Shown here in pieces: positions 1-12,200 of a stretch of DNA of 64,000 bases (within the stretch, counting starts at the first letter, position 1; every line of letters starts with the position of its first letter). The translations under genes and the position numbers were made by a program. The notes beneath the pieces were generated by a model. That model ran no database searches. It saw only the letters and a list, made by a program, of their open reading frames with translations, and was not told the DNA's origin. This DNA is from Ascarosepion bandense (taxonomy: Eukaryota > Mollusca > Cephalopoda > Sepiida > Sepiidae): contig JBBBDQ010001122.1 of NCBI GenBank assembly GCA_037127315.1, forward strand, positions 6,093,001-6,157,000. Direction: 5' to 3'.

Positions 1-283
1 ATTTTATAAATTACAACTAACGGCATTACTGGCTGCTTGGTCATATATGAATATATGAATATTGAATGTTTCTCTGTAAGGAATTGCTTAGTATTACAAT
101 TACCATATACAAGACCTCTTTTCTTTTAGATGTGCTCTTATTTTTAGAAAGAAAACAACTCCTGGAATTTTTAATGGGTGAATGTTCTTTGCTTTGACCC
201 CTTTGTTGTATAAGGTGTGAGAGATTATTTATGAATTTTGGTAGACGAAAAAGAATTTTGAAACTTTTCATTTATTTTCACTC

Positions 284-284
<1 letters not shown>
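1..284. other. AT-rich sequence, nothing recognised
   Basis: No exon, repeat family or structured element could be supported. By the frame of the downstream exon it should be ARMC8 intron. Confidence 0.4.

Positions 285-288
<4 letters not shown>

Positions 289-328
<40 letters not shown>
289..328. repeat. (AT)n microsatellite
   Basis: An uninterrupted TA dinucleotide run of about 40 bp borders the left side of the foldback at 328-937. Confidence 0.95.
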
Positions 329-332
<4 letters not shown>

Positions 333-937
333 CACTGTTAAATATAAGAGATAATGAATGAGCCGTTCTATATATCATATTTTGGCTTTAATTTCAGGTG
401 AAATTAAAAATAAAAATTCTCCAACATTTGGATAATTTTTTATTAAGTTGGTTCTAAGCTTTCAGCTCACATGAGCCATCTTCAGCGACGATTTTATCTT
501 GTGTTGACATAAAACTTTGCTAAGCAACGATAAGTTACCAAAAATAGCAGATGCAGTTCGTAAATTTGTAATGCCGTTCTATGATGTCACACCGCGTGAG
601 AGCTCGAAATGATAACAGAACCATATGTTTAAATGTAATGTAATGTGTTATGACCAGATTTAAACATGATTTTATTAAGTGTGGATTGTTTGGATTTAAT
701 GTAGATGGCCTCCAATATCTGAAGGTTCTTTTTACTGTGTATGAGTGAGGATTATTATGTTGCTGACTAAAATCTGTCTGATATTACCTACATTAGAACC
801 AGCTTAATAAAAAATTATCCAAATGTTGGAGAATTTTTTTTATTTTCACCTGAAATTAAAACCAAAATATGATGTTTAGAATGGCTCATGATTAAACATA
901 ATAGACATTCATTGTCTGTTATATTTAACAGTATATG
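328..937. mobile_element. Foldback element 1, possibly a Penelope-like remnant
   Basis: The left arm (about 328-457) recurs inverted at about 795-937, for example the shared block CTCCAACATTTGGATAATTT and the outer CACTGTTAAATATAA / TTATATTTAACAGTATAT ends. A 337-bp non-repetitive loop separates the arms. The element lies between (AT)n runs. On the minus strand at the inner edge of the left arm sits CTGAAGA, a 5-bp hairpin and GAAAGC, resembling sequences found in Penelope-like elements. No protein relic is visible, so class assignment is tentative. Confidence 0.65.
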
Positions 938-964
938 TTCAGAAAATTATCTGCTGCCTCGATA

Positions 965-966
<2 letters not shown>

Positions 967-1007
<41 letters not shown>
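967..1007. repeat. (AT)n microsatellite
   Basis: A TA run of about 41 bp separates two adjacent foldback elements. Confidence 0.95.
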
Positions 1008-1011
<4 letters not shown>

Positions 1012-1204
1012 AATAAAGAAGGCATATAAATGAAATCTATTACAAAATGGATTAACTCTGACATATTTTAAATTTATTTGTTTAAACATTATTTCTTAAT
1101 GGATATTGTATTTGAGTAGATACTCGTTTTTATAATTAAACTATATATTTATTTATTTATATCTACTGGCTTGAATAACTGAGAAATCTTGTTAGGAAAA
1201 TATG

Positions 1205-1290
1205 TGTCCTTGGCAGGATTTAAACCTGCGTCCCCTAGGGGAAACTGTCAATTGATCTGACGTGTCTTAGACCACTCAACTACAAAGGAC
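1205..1290 (-). other. Class II (Leu/Ser-type) tRNA-like sequence, left arm
   Basis: Read on the minus strand it has an acceptor stem GTCCTT/AAGGAC, D arm with GAGTGGTCTAAGAC (A box), a long variable arm TTTCCCC-TA-GGGGA and a T arm GCAGG-TTTAAAT-CCTGC (B box). The anticodon stem is only about 4 bp and its loop (GATCAAT) lacks U33. It therefore looks like a tRNA-derived pseudogene rather than a working tRNA. Confidence 0.6.
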
Positions 1291-1611
1291 TTACAGTCAG
1301 ACAAAGTCTGAAATAATGTTTTTAAACAAACGTTTTCTGTTTTTTTTTATGGATTCGTCTCTGCTTTGTTTTCATATACTAATGTAGACAAAGACAATTT
1401 ATTCATGAAATTTTAAGAAATCTATTATAAAATGGATTATCTTCGATATATTTTTAATTTATTTTGTAATGGATTTCATAAAATTTCATAAAAAATTATC
1501 TTTGTTTACATAAGAATACCTTAGGATATGAAAATAGAGCAGATATGAATTCTTCGAAAAATCAGGAGAATATGTTTAAAAGCATTATTTCAAACTTCAT
1601 TTAACTGTAAG

Positions 1612-1697
1612 ACCTTCGTAGTCAAGTGGTCTAAGACACATCAGATCAATTGACAGTTCCCCCTAGGGGGATGCAAGTTCAAATCCTGCTGGAGGTT
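1612..1697 (+). other. Class II tRNA-like sequence, right arm
   Basis: The inverted partner of the 1205-1290 copy: acceptor ACCTTC/GGAGGT, A box CAAGTGGTCTAAGAC, variable arm TTCCCCC-TA-GGGGGA, T arm with GTTCAAATCC (B box). The acceptor bases differ from those of the other copy yet still pair with their own partner, apart from wobble. The anticodon loop is the same defective GATCAAT. Confidence 0.6.
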
Positions 1698-1812
1698 GCA
1701 TATTTTCCTGATAAGATTTGTCTATTATCTAAAAATAGTTATACTGTTTTATTTTAAAAAACAGTATCTACCCAAATATGATTATCCATTACAAACATTG
1801 TTTAAACAAGTA

Positions 1813-1817
<5 letters not shown>

Positions 1818-1859
<42 letters not shown>
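1818..1859. repeat. (AT)n microsatellite
   Basis: A TA run of about 41 bp abuts the right arm of foldback 2. Confidence 0.95.
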
Positions 1860-1862
<3 letters not shown>

Positions 1863-2384
1863 GTGTATTGAAAATTTTGGGGCCTGATAAAGGAGCTTTT
1901 TTTTTTTTTTTAAGATCCTCATATTTGATTATTTGATTAGTTTTTGGGATATAAGTAAGCCTGAGAACTTCAGTTTTTCAGTATACTCCTCATGTAAGAT
2001 CTCTCATAACCCATATAACCCATTGCAAATTTATTGCTGGAAAAAAAAAAGTTTCTATGAGAGTCATTATCATATTGTTATCTTTCATGTTTTACCAGCA
2101 AACTCCTCTGTCATCATGCTCATTTTTTTCCAGCTGCCTTTAGACATAAATCAAGCAACCTTTTTCTCCACCTGTTATCATTTCTTTTTTTTTTCTTAAT
2201 ACCCCCTCATTCACCTCCATTTCTGTTCTTTTCTCTTGATCTCTTATAACTTGTTCTGTTCTCTGATTTAGGATTTTCTTTTTCTGTTAGTTGCCTCCAA
2301 ACATTATTGTTTTTATTCTTTTTTTATTTATTTTGTTTTGAGATAGAGAGAAAAAGAGAAATTAGTTCACATATTCTATATATG
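1860..2384. other. T-rich intronic sequence, nothing recognised
   Basis: Pyrimidine-rich on the + strand with several T runs; open frames here have no recognisable protein content. Confidence 0.4.
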
Positions 2385-2825
2385 CCATGTATGTACCTTC
2401 AAGGCATTGGCAATCATGGTTTTTCACAATTTCCTGTCCCTTGTATCTCTTAATTCTGTCTTTTTGTTATCTCTCCTAAACATTGTTCTATCATCTGTTT
2501 TCTCGAGCTCACTAGGTAGGTTATACATAGTTTTCTTCTGTTCCTCTTGCCTTCAGTTTGTCCTGTGAGTATCTAATTTTCCAAGCACTCTTTCCTCATT
2601 ATGTGCCCTAGAAATTTCAATTATCTCTTTTTGATGTAAAGTATAAATGCCCTATTTTGTTTTCTTTTTCTCTAAAATTTGTTGTTGCTTACATGTTGAG
2701 GCCATAATATTTTCAGCATCCTTCTGTAGAACCACATTTCTGCTGCTTCAAGTCTCTTCTTTATCTGTGAGGAGATTGTCCAGCATTCACTGCCATATGA
2801 TATTACGTAACAGTTCAGTACTTTT
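2385..2825 (-). mobile_element. RTE-like LINE, 3' (C-terminal) fragment
   Basis: On the minus strand, interrupted frames encode a degenerate version of the C-terminal region also seen at 44030-44825: GSECWTIS-like, LEAAEMWFYRRML and KKR-LKFLGHIMRKE. It is full of stops and frameshifts. The copy lies in the ARMC8 intron upstream of exon a, antisense to the gene. Confidence 0.75.
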
Positions 2826-3123
2826 TTCTTTGTTTTTCATATATTATGACTAAAAAGAGAGTTAGAAAAAAAGATTTTCCTTTCTTTTGTCTTATTTTGT
2901 TTTCCTCTTTCTTTCTGATTGCTTTATCCAGTCAAAGAACTATTTCTGACAGATTTTTTGCATTGGCAATTTTTTTTTTGTAGAGAGATTACTCTAGACA
3001 AAATTGACTTAACTTCCAAGATACAGTCCATGTACAAACCTAAAGAAATGAGCAGTGTAATAATCGACTGTGTCTATGTAATCCTCTTCTAATGTTTTTA
3101 AGTTTTCTTTGTATGCTTTGTAG
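2826..3123 (+). other. Intron end before ARMC8 exon a
   Basis: AT-rich sequence with a TTTG-TAG acceptor at its end; no repeat recognised. Confidence 0.4.
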
Positions 3124-3210
3124 GATGTCAACTGGGGGAACGAACTAAAGCAGGCAGCATTCAAAGCATTTGCCTCACTTGGAGCAAATGATGAAGATAT
3201 TCGCAAAAAA
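3124..3210 (+). CDS. ARMC8: ARMC8 exon a (first in window)
   Basis: The exon has 87 nt and 29 codons, phase 0 at both ends, after a TAG acceptor and before GTAAGA. It encodes an ARM-repeat helix pair ending in [10 protein letters not shown], identical to this stretch of vertebrate ARMC8. The upstream exon is not found in bases 1-3123, so its intron extends out of the window. Confidence 0.94.
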
Positions 3211-6200
3211 GTAAGACTGTTTCCAATGTCTCCAGAAAAAAAATTACAATTTTACTACTTAATGTTTTTTCTTCCTGCAAAAAAAAATTAAAATAAAAAA
3301 ATCCATGTGCCTTTATATTTTTTATTTATTGATTTTATTAATAAGTGTTTACTTTTTTTATTTATTTATTCATTTTTTATGTTTGTGTGACATTTCTATT
3401 TTACAATGTGAAAAAAATGGCAAATTAAAAAGAAAAATACATTTCTTGAATTTGTACTATTAGATGAAGCATTGTCAATCATTATACATTTTTGACAGTT
3501 TATTTCATCTTAATTTAACTTGCTTTTCATTACAACTACTCAGGCCCTTAGTCTATGGCCATCAGTAAACAAGTAGTAATATTATCTTGAATTATCAGCC
3601 ATTATTAATTTTTCACTAGTTTTTCTTTCATCTTTATTTTACTTGCTTTTCATTACAACTACTCAGGCCCTTAGTCTATGGCCATCAGTAAACAAGTAGT
3701 AATATTATCTTGAATTATCAGCCATTATTAATTTTTCACTAGTTTTTCTTTCATCTTTATTTTACTTGCTTTTTAATCACAATCAAACAGACCCTCAGTG
3801 TAAATTTATTTTCAGTCTGTGTTATCTAATTCAGGGCTTCAGACTAACATTTTTCACAACTGTCCTAAAAAAGAACATCCTGAAAAATTTTTAAATGATC
3901 CCAAAATCAAAATGTTGTTTTTATTAACTTTGTCATTTATTAGTTGATAATAACATAATGAAAACACCATGAAAATGTTTTGTCTCCCATTGTTCCACAA
4001 ATTGATGTTTTGTATTTTTTAGTTGAAAGAAAGATGCGAGGTATTTTTTCATTGACTATACAGCGTCAAATGTTTTGTCATTTAAACTGTTCTGTTAGAG
4101 ATAGAAACAAATGAAGATCTGAGGGTATCAAGTCATGGGAATAAAGTGTTTGCTGGAGGGTTTCTCATTTCAATTCTTTAAGTGATCTTGAACATGTGAT
4201 CTTGTGTTGTGGTAGAAAATAACACCTTTTTGATTTTCCCAAATCAGCTGTTTTTTCTTGAACCAAAGTCTCTTCAAATAAGAAAAGGCATTTGAGATAT
4301 TAATTTTCAAATTCTTAGCAATCTATTCCATCAAAATCTTTGGTGTATTCTTCATCATGGCAAGCAAAGCATTTTCATTGACATTGAAAATTTTCTAGAA
4401 GTGTGGTTGATCATTTATTTAAGTTAAAATCAGCCTGACAAAATTTACCAAACAACTTTTTAACCATTTGAAGAGCTGGAACACAAGCTAAATAAACTTT
4501 CTGAATATTTTTGTCACAGTTTCAATGCTTACTTGTTTCCAAAATTCATAGAACATAATTTGACAAAAGTGCAACTTTTCATTCTCCATCTTTAAGGTAT
4601 TCATTTGTGGACACAATGTCAACATTCAACAAAGTCTGGCTCACAACTGAATGATGCAAGGCTCCAATCTAGAACATACCTGAAACTAGCACTGAAACAA
4701 ATTCCAGTGTCAAGTTACAGTTATTTTATATTAATGAGAAATCTGGCACAAACTTTTACAATACTTTAACTTAAGAGTTGGGTTCTGTGTGAAGAATGTG
4801 TATGTCTTTCATTTATTAAAAGCTTGCTGCTGTTGGTGAAAAGTTAAAATTTTCCTTTTTATTTTTGAAATAAGTTTTAATTAAACATTTTATATCGTCC
4901 TGCAAAAAATTAATCTCAAACTAATGTTCTATTATCCCTGGGATGACATTAATTTCAAATGTTGATCCAGTGGCAGTGAACAGCTACTGAAATTAAAATG
5001 AAAAACATTCTAATCATAAATTGATAATGGCTAGTGTTTCTATTTTTTAGATTTGTTTATAATTCCTCTTTTATTAGACACATTCTGGAAGCCAAATCTC
5101 CAGAATTGGTATCTTTTAAAAAGTCTAGAGCTTTTTTGCAATGTAAATTTATATTGCAATTTGTTAGCCAAGTAAATGCTGCTATTGACCAATTCTGAGA
5201 GAAACAGAATAAAAGTAGCACTCACAACTGTAACTTTACCAGTCTAAGTCAACAGAATATTAAAAATATTATGTTTGTGAATAATGCAATTGTACTTTTA
5301 GTTTTCGATTGAGAGAAATTTTCTTAGATTTTATAAACTATCACCCGGTTCACACTCCGCCCTCGTCTATTGAACAGGTGAAGAGACTCATCCCTTGTTC
5401 CCTGTTTAGGATGTAGTTTCCAGTTTTCTCTTTTCCAATCTCTTCACTCTTACGTAACCCCCTGCACATCAGTGGCATTACCATCTTGCTCGGGGTGATA
5501 TGATTAAAAAAAAAAAAACTTGAAAAAATATGATAGATTATATGCATTTGAACTAATGACCTTATCTTTATTGTCACAACATTTTGGTTGTTGTGCCCTC
5601 TTGCCTACTTCAGAAGCCCATAGGACAATAGTCTAATAGATTAAAGTTTTGTTTCATAAATTTGGTGGCATAATTGTGAGTTCAATTCCTGGGTTTAGTA
5701 GTACTTGGTGGAAACAGTTCAAGCAATAAGTGAGCAGTACTAAAAAGAACAAGACGAGATATCCCAAAGCATGAATAGCAGGATGAGAATTATTTCACCC
5801 TGTAGATTAAATAGTTCAGATGAAATGTTTCTGAAGTTACCTGGATCGACAAACACTTGATGAAAGCTGAAGGGCACAATGGTCAAAATGTTGCGACAAT
5901 AACAACAAAGATGAGGACATTAGTCATTAAATAATGATGACTCAGAAATTTGAACAGCAAGATACTGTTAATGTTTATTTGTTGTGTCCTGTTATTTATA
6001 TTTGCTAACTTTTTGTGCAGATCATTGATACTGAGAACCTGATTGAGCACATCATCAATGGCATGGATAGTGATGACGTCAAGGTGCAGGCGGCTGCAGT
6101 GCGCTGTCTGCATAGCTTGTCCCGCTCTGTGCAGCAGCTGCGAACCACATTCCAGGACCATGCTCTGTGGAAACCTCTCCTCAAGGTAAGACAGTCTTCA

Positions 6201-9200
6201 AATGGTTTCACTTAACAATGCAAGTGTACATATGTGTAGTCCTTGGACATGGGACCCCTACCTTTCCAAGCTAAATATTTGCATGCTTTCTGAGATCAAA
6301 TCTTTTCCCCCGCCCACTCAAGGAGGAAATTGTTGTTCTGAACATATAATTAGGTATGAGCAGTAAAAACTTTTATTGAAGTTGTTGGTACTGGGTTGTA
6401 AGCTTTGAATATAGAAAAAAGGTTTGTGAAAAACTGAAGATACAGTTGAAAAACATGCATACAATTTGCAGGTTGTGTATAAGATATGTGCAAATGCTTT
6501 CACTGAAAGCATTTGCACATATCTTATATACAGAGTGATTGAAAAGTAGCTCTCTACTTTATGTATAAGTGGCCAGCCAATAGTCCTGACTTAACACCCT
6601 GTGACTATTTTCTTTGGGGTTGGTTAAGAGAGCAAGTCTATTATATCAAACCAAGACTTTGGAAGATCGCCCTGTTCACACTCCACTTACGTCTATTGAA
6701 CAGGTGAAGGGGCTCATCCCTTGTTCCCTGTTTAGGATGTGGTTTCCGGCTTTCTCTTTTCCAATCTTTTCACTCTTTTCATTTTTTTTATTTTTTTCAA
6801 TTGGAGTAGATAGACTAAACTATTGCCCGGTTCACACTCCACCCACGTCTATTGAACAGGTGAAGAGGAATGCAAATTCAAATCTTGTGACGTTAAATTA
6901 CTTCTAATTCATGCTACTTTTATTATATCACTAGCAGTATAGCCCGGCGTTGCTCGGGTGTAATGAAAGCTTTAAACTAATCCATGGTTCTCGAGCTCAG
7001 ACTCTTTGGACGGTGGCACGAAAGACTAAAAAGCAATAGTTGTTTCCAGTTAAAGCGAAACCGTAGACTGAAAGAAAAATGAATGGATGTAAGTCAAATT
7101 TTGATTTCCTGATATCGATATCAAAAAAAGTTTTTTTTCATTGTAAACTGAATTTTGAAAGCTAAATAAGTCCTCTGAGTAAATGGTATCATGGCTGAGA
7201 CTAAGAACTACAATTATATCTACTTAGAGCCAAACCCGAAGCAAAAACTAAAATAAAAGGGCTGAAAAAAAATACAGACATACAGGCAGATAAACAGACA
7301 TGCCCAAACATCTTGCCTTTTATATATATATATATTATCAATTTTCTGCACTAATGTAAGAACTGCAACCTTGAAACTTCTGAATGTTGTTTCTTATGTC
7401 TTTGTCTATGAGTGTATCAAATTTGATTAAAATCGGACCACTATATAACCGTATTATCACGATATAACCCGATTTTCGATATTTATCAGGGGTATCTCAA
7501 CACAAAATCTAGCTAAGAACATTCGCAGACGCTTATAGTACAACTGTGTAAATTTTCAAGAAAATCAGTTCAGCCGTTTCGGAATCACACACACACACAT
7601 TTCGGAATCACACACACACACACAAAGTTCCATTTATAAATAAGTTTAGATTAGATTAGATTAAGTTTGACTTTCATTATTGCACTCTGTTAACTATCTC
7701 TTTTTCTTTTATTGCTTTCCTCCTTCTCAGGATTGTAATATATTAAACAAAATTTCCAACAATATAGAAATGACTATCTAGCTACAATCATCTGCAAACA
7801 TTTGTGTTTAGGGATTTTTAATGCTCATCACATCAAGTGGCTTAAGTATTCTAATGTTACTGATGCTGCTTGTATTCAAACTTTCATTTTTACTGTTGCT
7901 CAGTCTCAGTCAAATAGTGGATTTCACCACTCATTTCTCTAATAAATCTGATCAATATTCTTTATTTGATTTGTTCCTCTCCTAGCTCTTGTCAAGCATC
8001 ACAACTCTGTCTTCATGATCATGCTGTAATATCTGTTGATATATTTTTTGAGTCATTTATTAAAGAAAAAAACCTCCTATTCACAAGAATTCTTTCTGTC
8101 ACCAATGTACTAATTGGGATTCGTTTTCTGACTTTATTTGAGATGACTCTTGGATTGATATTCTTAATCTACCTATTGAAAATTGTGCTATGGGGGTTTC
8201 TTCTTGGATTAAAGCCAGTATCAATGATTCTGTTCCTTCTCATAAATATCAGGTGAAACCACAATCTTCTTGGTTCACATCAGTCTGTTCAGCTGCTATA
8301 GCCCACAGGAAGTACTTATAATTTCAATTACAGCAGTTGTCTATTTGTCACTTTTTGTAATAATTGTAAATGTGACCTCAAAGAGGCTAAATAGAATGAT
8401 AGTATGAGGCATTATATGGCTTCTAGCAGGTTTGGTTCCCATGACGGCTGGCAGTTCTGTAAAAGTGTTAAATAAGTATTTTTCTATTCTTTTTTTTTAC
8501 TCCGTTTGAGGTGTTAATATCTACTGATAAAGTAGAATGCTTTACTAGTAAATTGTGTTCAAATTCTACTCTTGGATAATCTCGAGTGTCTTTGTTTGAT
8601 TTTCCATTTAGAACTGAGTTTATTGAGTGATATACGTATCACTCCATCTATGGTTTCTGCTATCCTCTCTAAACTGAATCCTCGTAAGCCATGTGGACTT
8701 GATGGCATCTCTGCAATGGTCCTTAAGAATTGTGCCCCTCAATTGGCTCCTATTCTCTCTAAACTCTATAATAATTGCTTGCTGCTTTTTGCTTTTCTGC
8801 TCATTGGAAATCTTCTGCAGTTCCAGTCTTCTAGAACTCGGCCAAAACCTCTGATCTTTCTATCAGCCTATTAACCTTCTACCTCTTCTTTCAGATAAGC
8901 AATATAACTTTCACTTCTCTAGATCAACTGCTGATGTATTAATGATTATTGCTGAAAAATTTATAAGAATGGTGAAGCTTCGGCAGTTGCTTTAAATATT
9001 TCAAAAATATTTGACAGTGTTTAGCATACTAGTCTTCTTCACCAGTTGAAAGGTAATGATATTTCAGGGCAAATTTTTTAACTGATTTAGTTTTTTTATC
9101 AAATCATGAAATGAAAGTTGTCATAAATAGCCACTCTTCTAGATCTTACTGCTTATGGCCACATTGCATTCCTTTCTGATTACTGAACTGAAGCAACATC

Positions 9201-12200
9201 AGTATCTAGATGGGTGGCTGCTTGGGAATACCAAGTGTTGTAAGCTTGTATTTGCAGGTTGTGTCATGGACAATGTCTTGGAATTCTTAATCAGAGATCA
9301 GTTCCAATTCCAGTTGAGTTCGTTATATTCACTTGCATGCAAATACCCTTGGGAATGTTATGAATCCACTTCTTCTCTCCCCAGCTACAGGTAAATTAGT
9401 AAGACTTGTATTACTAAAGCATTATCTTCAAAAATAAAATAGTGTACAAGGTATTTAGATTTCAGCATTCAATAACCAATAGAAGTTGATATGCTGCTAA
9501 ACAAAAACAGTCAACTAATGTTAATGCAGGTGTCTTCCCAGTGTTCTATTCCTGGACCTATGTTGTTCCTAATTTTTCATTAATGACCTTCTTGATGTTA
9601 TCAATTCTCAACTCGATATCTATGCTGATGACATAACTATTTACTCCTGTCTTAAATACTATGTCTTTTTGGTTCAATAATAATTAACTCGAGCAAGAAG
9701 TGGCTTGTTAATTTTAAATGCCTCAAATGAAACTGCTTTCTTTAAATCATTGTCAGCATGGATTGACTCATTGTGCCTTCTCAGACTAATGTTTTTTGCT
9801 GACAAGGAGCTTAAAGATTATATCGAATTAATTACTAGGTCTTTTGCTAGGAAAGTTAGATCACTGTGTTGTGCTAGACAATTTTTTGCACCAGAATCTA
9901 TCTTACAAATTTATAAGTTTAATATTCTTCTTTCTTTGAATATTGCTGCCACATCTGGCTTGGTAGTCTTGAGATTCTTGATAAAATCCAAAGAAGAATC
10001 TACAATGTTATTGATCTTAGCATCTTGGCTTCAGTTACTTTCCTACTGCCATAGTGTAGCCTTTTCTATAAATACGTTCGTGGTAATTGATCTGATTAAC
10101 TTTCCTCTTTGGTATGTAGACTTTATGAATTTTAGGGCAGTAATACATTGATACATCATCTTACAGATGACATGACTAGATGTAACTGTAAGTTCTATGC
10201 TAACAGTTTCTTCTCTTACACTTTTTGTTTGAAGTTTGATCTACCAAAATTTAAAATTTCAATACAATTTTGATCGTCTTCCTCTGTCTTCTTAATTCCC
10301 GTTCTTTTTATTGTTCTCTTTTCTTAATCATGTTTTTTCTTATATTCTGACACTGAATAACCCCTTGTGTTTATGTGGCTTTATTCCCTTGTTTGGGGTG
10401 AAATGATAAAAGAAAAACAATCAAAATATTTAATCTAAAATCAAATTTTATTTTTCGAACTACCTTAATATTTCAAAAACATTTGCAAACTCCAGAGCTA
10501 TGGTATTTCTGGATGATTGTTGAATTTAATCCAATTGTTCATATCAAATAGTGAAATGAAGGTTATTTTGAATGGGCAAGTTTCATACAAATGCAGGTGT
10601 CCCTCAAGACTCTATCTTATGCGTTTTCTGATCTTCATCAATGACCTTTCTCATGTAATCAGTCCCCAAATACATATCTATGCAGATGACACCACTCTGC
10701 TATTCATCTTGGGGTTCTTGACAGGATCCAGAGAAGAATCTGCAATGTAGTCGGTCCCTACCTGGTAGCTAGACTCCAATCACTTTCTCACCAATGGGAT
10801 ATGGCTTCCCTCTCTTTCTACAAATATTTTCATGGTCTCTGCTCTGATGAGCTTAGCTCCTTGGTGCCTCCTCTACATGAATTTTCTCAATCAACTAGAT
10901 TGGCAACAATGTCCTACCCTTTTACAGCGAAAATAACCAAATGCAGCTTTCTCTTCTACTCTATCAGCTTCTTTTCTCACACTTCCCACCTGTGGAACTC
11001 CCTTCCGTATATACTTGCTTCCCTGACAGCTACTTTCTCCAAGAGTTTAAATGCAATGTCAATTGCCATGTCTTATCCCCTTGACTCCCAACTTTCTCTT
11101 ATCCTTTCCCCAAAACCTCCTGTATCTTGTTCTTCTCCCTTTTAATTTACTCTCATATAACACTCTTCTCACCAGAATTCCTATCCTTATTTTACCCATT
11201 CTGACACCCCTTGTAACCATTTCCTCTTTCTCTTTGCTCTCCTCTTATGTAGCCTCCTGTGGCATGAAATGATTATAAAAAAAACTATTTTCGTAGCAAC
11301 TGCTTTAACAAGCTTTCTCTCAGATTCCCTGATCACATGTATTTATGTAGTCTACAAGATTGACGTTGGGTGGCGTTGTGGCGCAGTGGATATCGGCTCG
11401 GAACGAGAAATCGGGCAGCCGAGTTCGAATTCCAGCCGAATTCATTGCATTCACTTACGCGCAAATACCCTTGGGAAAGGTACTAATCCATCTATTCCTT
11501 CCAGTTATGGGTTAAATAATAGGACAGATTGGGTTCTATAGCCTTGGTCACACTTCCTGTTTGTGGAAGTCTCTTCTGTTTGCTTGCTTCCCTGATAGCG
11601 ACAATCTCTAAAAGTTTAAAAACGTCAATTGCCATTTTCTATCTACTTGAATCACATCCATCTCTTATCTTTCTTCAACATCCACTATACCTTGTTTTTT
11701 CTCTCACTGTAACTCCTTGTGCACCAGTGGTAGTCCCGCCTTGCTTGGAGTAAAATGATTATTAAAAAACAAAAAACCTAATATCATAATAAGAACATAA
11801 AATGTTTATTCTAAAATTGGTGATTATTTTCCAAACAACCTAATATATTTTGTTGCAGCACTACTTCTAGTTTGACTAAAAGTTCATCTATGCACAAAAA
11901 ATATATTTGCAAAGTTTTATTTACACATTAGATAAAATAAACGTCTATATAAATAAAGCACAGATACATGTGTCTGTCTATCAATTTTTCAATCTTGGCA
12001 AATCATAAACAACCTGGAGTAACAGATAGTAACTACTATAGTTACATGCAATTAAAAAAAATTAAGTATCCTGTTTTTATAGCTGTTTGAAAGCACCACC
12101 TAATGACTTGGTGAAATTAATTGCGATTAACTCACAATTATTAAAAAGATTGAAGGTGAAGCCGCCTTTCTTCATGATGAATACATTTTTATATTAGCTA

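Larger units (their letters stand above)
1067..1817. mobile_element. Foldback element 2 with tRNA-like sequence in both arms
   Basis: The arms (about 1067-1448 and 1455-1817) are inverted copies: GTTTAAACA, TAATGGATA and AGTAGATACT on the left match AGTATCTAC, TATCCATTA and TGTTTAAAC on the right, in mirror order. The centre near 1450 is a tight inverted repeat (GAAATCTATTATAAAATGG against TTTTGTAATGGATTTC). Each arm contains one class II tRNA-like sequence in opposite orientation. An (AT)n run directly follows the right arm. This is a non-autonomous, MITE-like or retroposed hairpin; no coding is present. Confidence 0.75.

Noticed and set aside
1205..1290. Functional tRNA gene, possibly with anticodon TCA
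   Set aside because: The anticodon stem is short, U33 is absent, and the same defect is in the inverted copy, so it is better read as tRNA-derived repeat sequence.
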